Source: JABDMH01 sp964428345
Lineage (GTDB): Bacteria > Bacteroidota > Bacteroidia > Chitinophagales > Saprospiraceae
NCBI GenBank assembly: GCA_964428345.1
Contig: CAYRYD010000010.1
Location: forward strand, 67,730 to 131,729
DNA: 64,000 nt
Direction of reading: 5' to 3'
The translations under genes and the position numbers were made by a program. The notes below the pieces were generated by a model. It had not been told where the DNA came from. It did not search any database and saw only the letters and a program-made list of their open reading frames with translations. Positions 61,805 to 64,000 of this stretch are shown one piece after another; within the stretch, counting starts at the first letter, position 1; each line of letters opens with the position of its first letter.

Positions 61805-64000
61805 TAAGCTCCTGTTTTATAAAGTTCTTGTTCTAATTCTTTTACTGCTTCCAGGTATTTGGCTTTGCTTCCAAATTGCTGGATGATTTCCAAAGGCGAA
61901 CCAAAATCGGTGAGTGGTTTCACTTTCAGAATATCCATACTTTCAATATTGGTTACGCCTTCATCTGCATATTTATCAAGCAATGTTTCCAACACTTTCC
62001 GAGCCTGTTCACCATATTTGGTGAAGTAGTCCCGTTTCTTCACGTTGTTGGCTCGTTCTTTTCGGGTTAGCGGTGGCTGTTCAAATGCCACATGGCAAAT
62101 CAAGTCGAACAAATCCACTTCTCGGTTTACCGCATCACGCAACGCTTCCACCAACACGCCCTGGACTTCCAATTCTTTGATGATCACTTCCTTTTTGTCG
62201 GTACTGTTCCATCGGCTTAGAAAATCATCTAAAGAGGCATATTGCCCTTTGATGAGTTCTTTGGTGTGGTCTTTCAAGCTGGTGGTAATGGGTTTCCCGT
62301 TGTTATCGAAATACATTTCCCGGCTAATCAAAACCGAAACATCTACACCATTTACATAGACCTTTTGTCGTGGTTCATTGACCATATCTGTCGGTGTTTG
62401 CAGTTCAGGGTATCTGATTTCAGGTTCTATTTCAATTTCTTCACCTGTTTGTTCGTCAATGATTGGTGTGACAATGTTTTCTTCTTCAGCCACAATGTTG
62501 CTCAAATCGGCATCTTCTGAAACAGGCTTTACCCGGATTGGGTCACCGTCAAAGTCTTTATCTGCAAAAAGGTCAGTAACATTTCTAAAGTCTAAAATGG
62601 TGAAATACATCTTCCCAAATTCTTCATTGATACGGGTTCCCCTGCCCACGATCTGTTTGAACTTGGTCATGGATTTAATTTCCGCATCCAATACAATGAC
62701 TTTACAGGTCTGGGCATCTACACCGGTCGTCATCAGTTCAGAGGTGGTGGCAATGACAGGATAGGTTTCTTCGGGATTGATGAAATTGTCCAGTTCCCGT
62801 TTTCCTTCATCATTATCGCCCGTGATCTGCATGACATACTTGTAGTTTTGAGCCACCAAATCAGCATTCAGATTAGAGAGCGCAGAACGCATACGCTCGG
62901 CATGGTCAATGTCGGTGCAGAAAACAATGGTTTTGGCAAAGCGATCATAGCCCTTCAAAAACTCGGTCAGTTTTCTTGCCACCGCCTGGGTGCGTTCTTC
63001 AATCACCAGGTTTCGGTCAAAATCTTTTCGGTTGTAAATGCGGTCTTCCACCACATTTCCGTCCTTGTCCGTTTTTCCTTGTTCTGGTCGCCAGCCTTCC
63101 GCATCTACATTCAAATTGACTCTTACCACTCGATAAGGAGCCAGGAATCCATCATCAATACCTTGTTTTAAGGAATAAGTATAAAGTGGGTCGCCAAAAT
63201 ATTCACTGTTTGAAACTTCATTGGTTTCCTTTGGTGTTGCCGTCAAGCCAATGTGGGTAGCTTTCTTGAAATAGGTGAGGATCTCTCTCCAGGCACTGTC
63301 TTCTTTGGCACTTCCTCTGTGGCACTCGTCAATGACAATCAAATCGAAGAATTCAGGTGAAAACTGCTTGTAGGCGTTCGCTTCTTCGTCCGCACCCGAC
63401 AAACCCTGATACAAAGCCAAATACACTTCATAGCTTTTATCTATCATGCGGTGTTTTACCACCGTCATTTTATCCTTGAAATGTTTAAAATCGCCTCTTC
63501 GCGTTTGGTCAATCAAAGCATTTCGGTCAGCCAAAAACAGGATTCTTTTTTTCTTCCCACTTTTCCAAAGGCGGTGAATGATTTGAAAAGCGGTATAGGT
63601 TTTGCCCGTTCCGGTTGCCATCACTAACAGAATTCTGTCTTGTCCTTTAGCAATGGCTTCAACTGTTCTGTTTATGGCGATTTGTTGGTAATATCTTGGG
63701 CTTCTTCCACTTGCATCAAAGTAGTAATCCTGTGCAACTATTTTTTCAACTTCAGGCGTTTCAATGCCCTTGTATTTCTTGTATTTCTGCCACAGGTCTT
63801 CAGGAGTCGGGAATGAATCAATGTCCAATTCGGTTTCTACCTTTCCGTCTGTTGCGGTTCGGTCATGGAAAACGAATCCGTCTCCGTTGCTGCTGAATAC
63901 ACAAGGAATGTCCAATACTTTAGCATAGTCCAAGGCTTGCTGAATGTAAGCGTCCGATCGAGTGCATATTTCTGTAACCATAAACCAGGGGTAAATTCGT
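61804..64000 (-). CDS. hsdR: Type I restriction endonuclease subunit R (EcoEI-type, 5' partial)
   Basis: Superfamily II helicase/nuclease subunit; the frame is open to the right window edge, so at least 732 residues are visible and the N-terminal nuclease core is outside or only touched. Visible: AYIQQALDYAKVLDIPCVFS and NGDGFVFHD after the nuclease domain, then helicase motif I LLVMATGTGKTYTAF, motif II IVIDECHRG, motif III GLTATP, motif VI QIVGRGTRINEEF, and an EcoEI-type C-terminal HsdM/HsdS-binding helical domain. It translocates DNA and cuts unmodified sites. An ATG at 63979-63981 is internal to the frame, not a likely start. Confidence 0.9.
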   Translation of the reverse strand, partial: RIYPWFMVTEICTRSDAYIQQALDYAKVLDIPCVFSSNGDGFVFHDRTATDGKVETELDIDSFPTPEDLWQKYKKYKGIETPEVEKIVAQDYYFDASGRSPRYYQQIAINRTVEAIAKGQDRILLVMATGTGKTYTAFQIIHRLWKSGKKKRILFLADRNALIDQTRRGDFKHFKDKMTVVKHRMIDKSYEVYLALYQGLSGADEEANAYKQFSPEFFDLIVIDECHRGSAKEDSAWREILTYFKKATHIGLTATPKETNEVSNSEYFGDPLYTYSLKQGIDDGFLAPYRVVRVNLNVDAEGWRPEQGKTDKDGNVVEDRIYNRKDFDRNLVIEERTQAVARKLTEFLKGYDRFAKTIVFCTDIDHAERMRSALSNLNADLVAQNYKYVMQITGDNDEGKRELDNFINPEETYPVIATTSELMTTGVDAQTCKVIVLDAEIKSMTKFKQIVGRGTRINEEFGKMYFTILDFRNVTDLFADKDFDGDPIRVKPVSEDADLSNIVAEEENIVTPIIDEQTGEEIEIEPEIRYPELQTPTDMVNEPRQKVYVNGVDVSVLISREMYFDNNGKPITTSLKDHTKELIKGQYASLDDFLSRWNSTDKKEVIIKELEVQGVLVEALRDAVNREVDLFDLICHVAFEQPPLTRKERANNVKKRDYFTKYGEQARKVLETLLDKYADEGVTNIESMDILKVKPLTDFGSPLEIIQQFGSKAKYLEAVKELEQELYKTGA

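Noticed and set aside
56811..64000. Prophage
   Set aside because: No phage structural, lysis or replication genes; the content is Fic plus restriction-modification, i.e. a defence island.

Overview
This window comes from the chromosome of a Bacteroidota bacterium, probably a Saprospiria/Lewinella-like member (lineage is inference). Diagnostic signs are a type IX secretion type-B (CHU_C) sorting domain, a TonB-dependent receptor paired with a DUF4249 lipoprotein, many Tat-type signals on enzymes of the Gfo/Idh/MocA, GDSL and amidohydrolase families, and the absence of Shine-Dalgarno sequences. No tRNA, rRNA or CRISPR array was seen.

Region 1 (1-8.2 kb) is a cell-surface block: a truncated FG-GAP/ASPIC-UnbV protein, a T9SS-sorted protein, and a TonB receptor translationally coupled to a DUF4249 lipoprotein. 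Region 2 (8.4-37.5 kb) is a catabolic stretch rich in exported enzymes: amidohydrolases, three Gfo/Idh/MocA oxidoreductases, a lactonase-type propeller, an esterase-ThuA fusion, a GDSL hydrolase, a heparinase-like protein, an M14 peptidase, a serine hydrolase, an enolase-superfamily enzyme next to an RraA-type protein, a tandem alpha/beta hydrolase and a nitrilase-family enzyme. A few cytoplasmic genes (Smr, SET, HD, GtrA, CDF transporter, racemase, methyltransferase) are interspersed. Non-coding gaps here carry two related GT-rich minisatellites (14.1 and 18.8 kb) and a roughly 110-bp tandem repeat (11.0 kb).

Region 3 (37.7-44.3 kb) is accessory and partly decayed: a cupin, a frameshifted ankyrin-type pseudogene, a HigBA toxin-antitoxin pair, membrane proteins, VOC and TfoX-VOC proteins, and C-terminal scraps of a VOC gene and a FISUMP-domain gene.

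Region 4 (44.4-56.6 kb) is the highlight. One + strand operon of nine genes reads as import and breakdown of the branched plant pentose D-apiose/D-apionate: a Gfo/Idh/MocA dehydrogenase, a xylose-isomerase-like TIM barrel (OiaC-like), a RuBisCO-like protein, a DUF1537 kinase (OiaK), a D-apionate oxidoisomerase (ApnO), a D-apionate lactonase (ApnL), and a three-gene ribose-type ABC importer with a lipoprotein binding protein. A Tat-exported Gfo/Idh/MocA enzyme is divergently transcribed beside it. Proposed flow: apiose, apionolactone, apionate (ApnL), 3-oxo-isoapionate (ApnO), 3-oxo-isoapionate-4-phosphate (OiaK), then cleavage by the RuBisCO-like protein. ABC import of a sugar is unusual in a phylum that mostly uses SusCD/TonB systems. 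A scrap of a tyrosine recombinase lies directly after the operon.

Region 5 (56.8-64 kb) is a defence island on the minus strand: a Fic protein, an orphan IS21-like end with six repeats, and a type I restriction-modification operon hsdR-hsdM-hsdS followed by a small PD-(D/E)XK-like protein. hsdR runs off the right edge.
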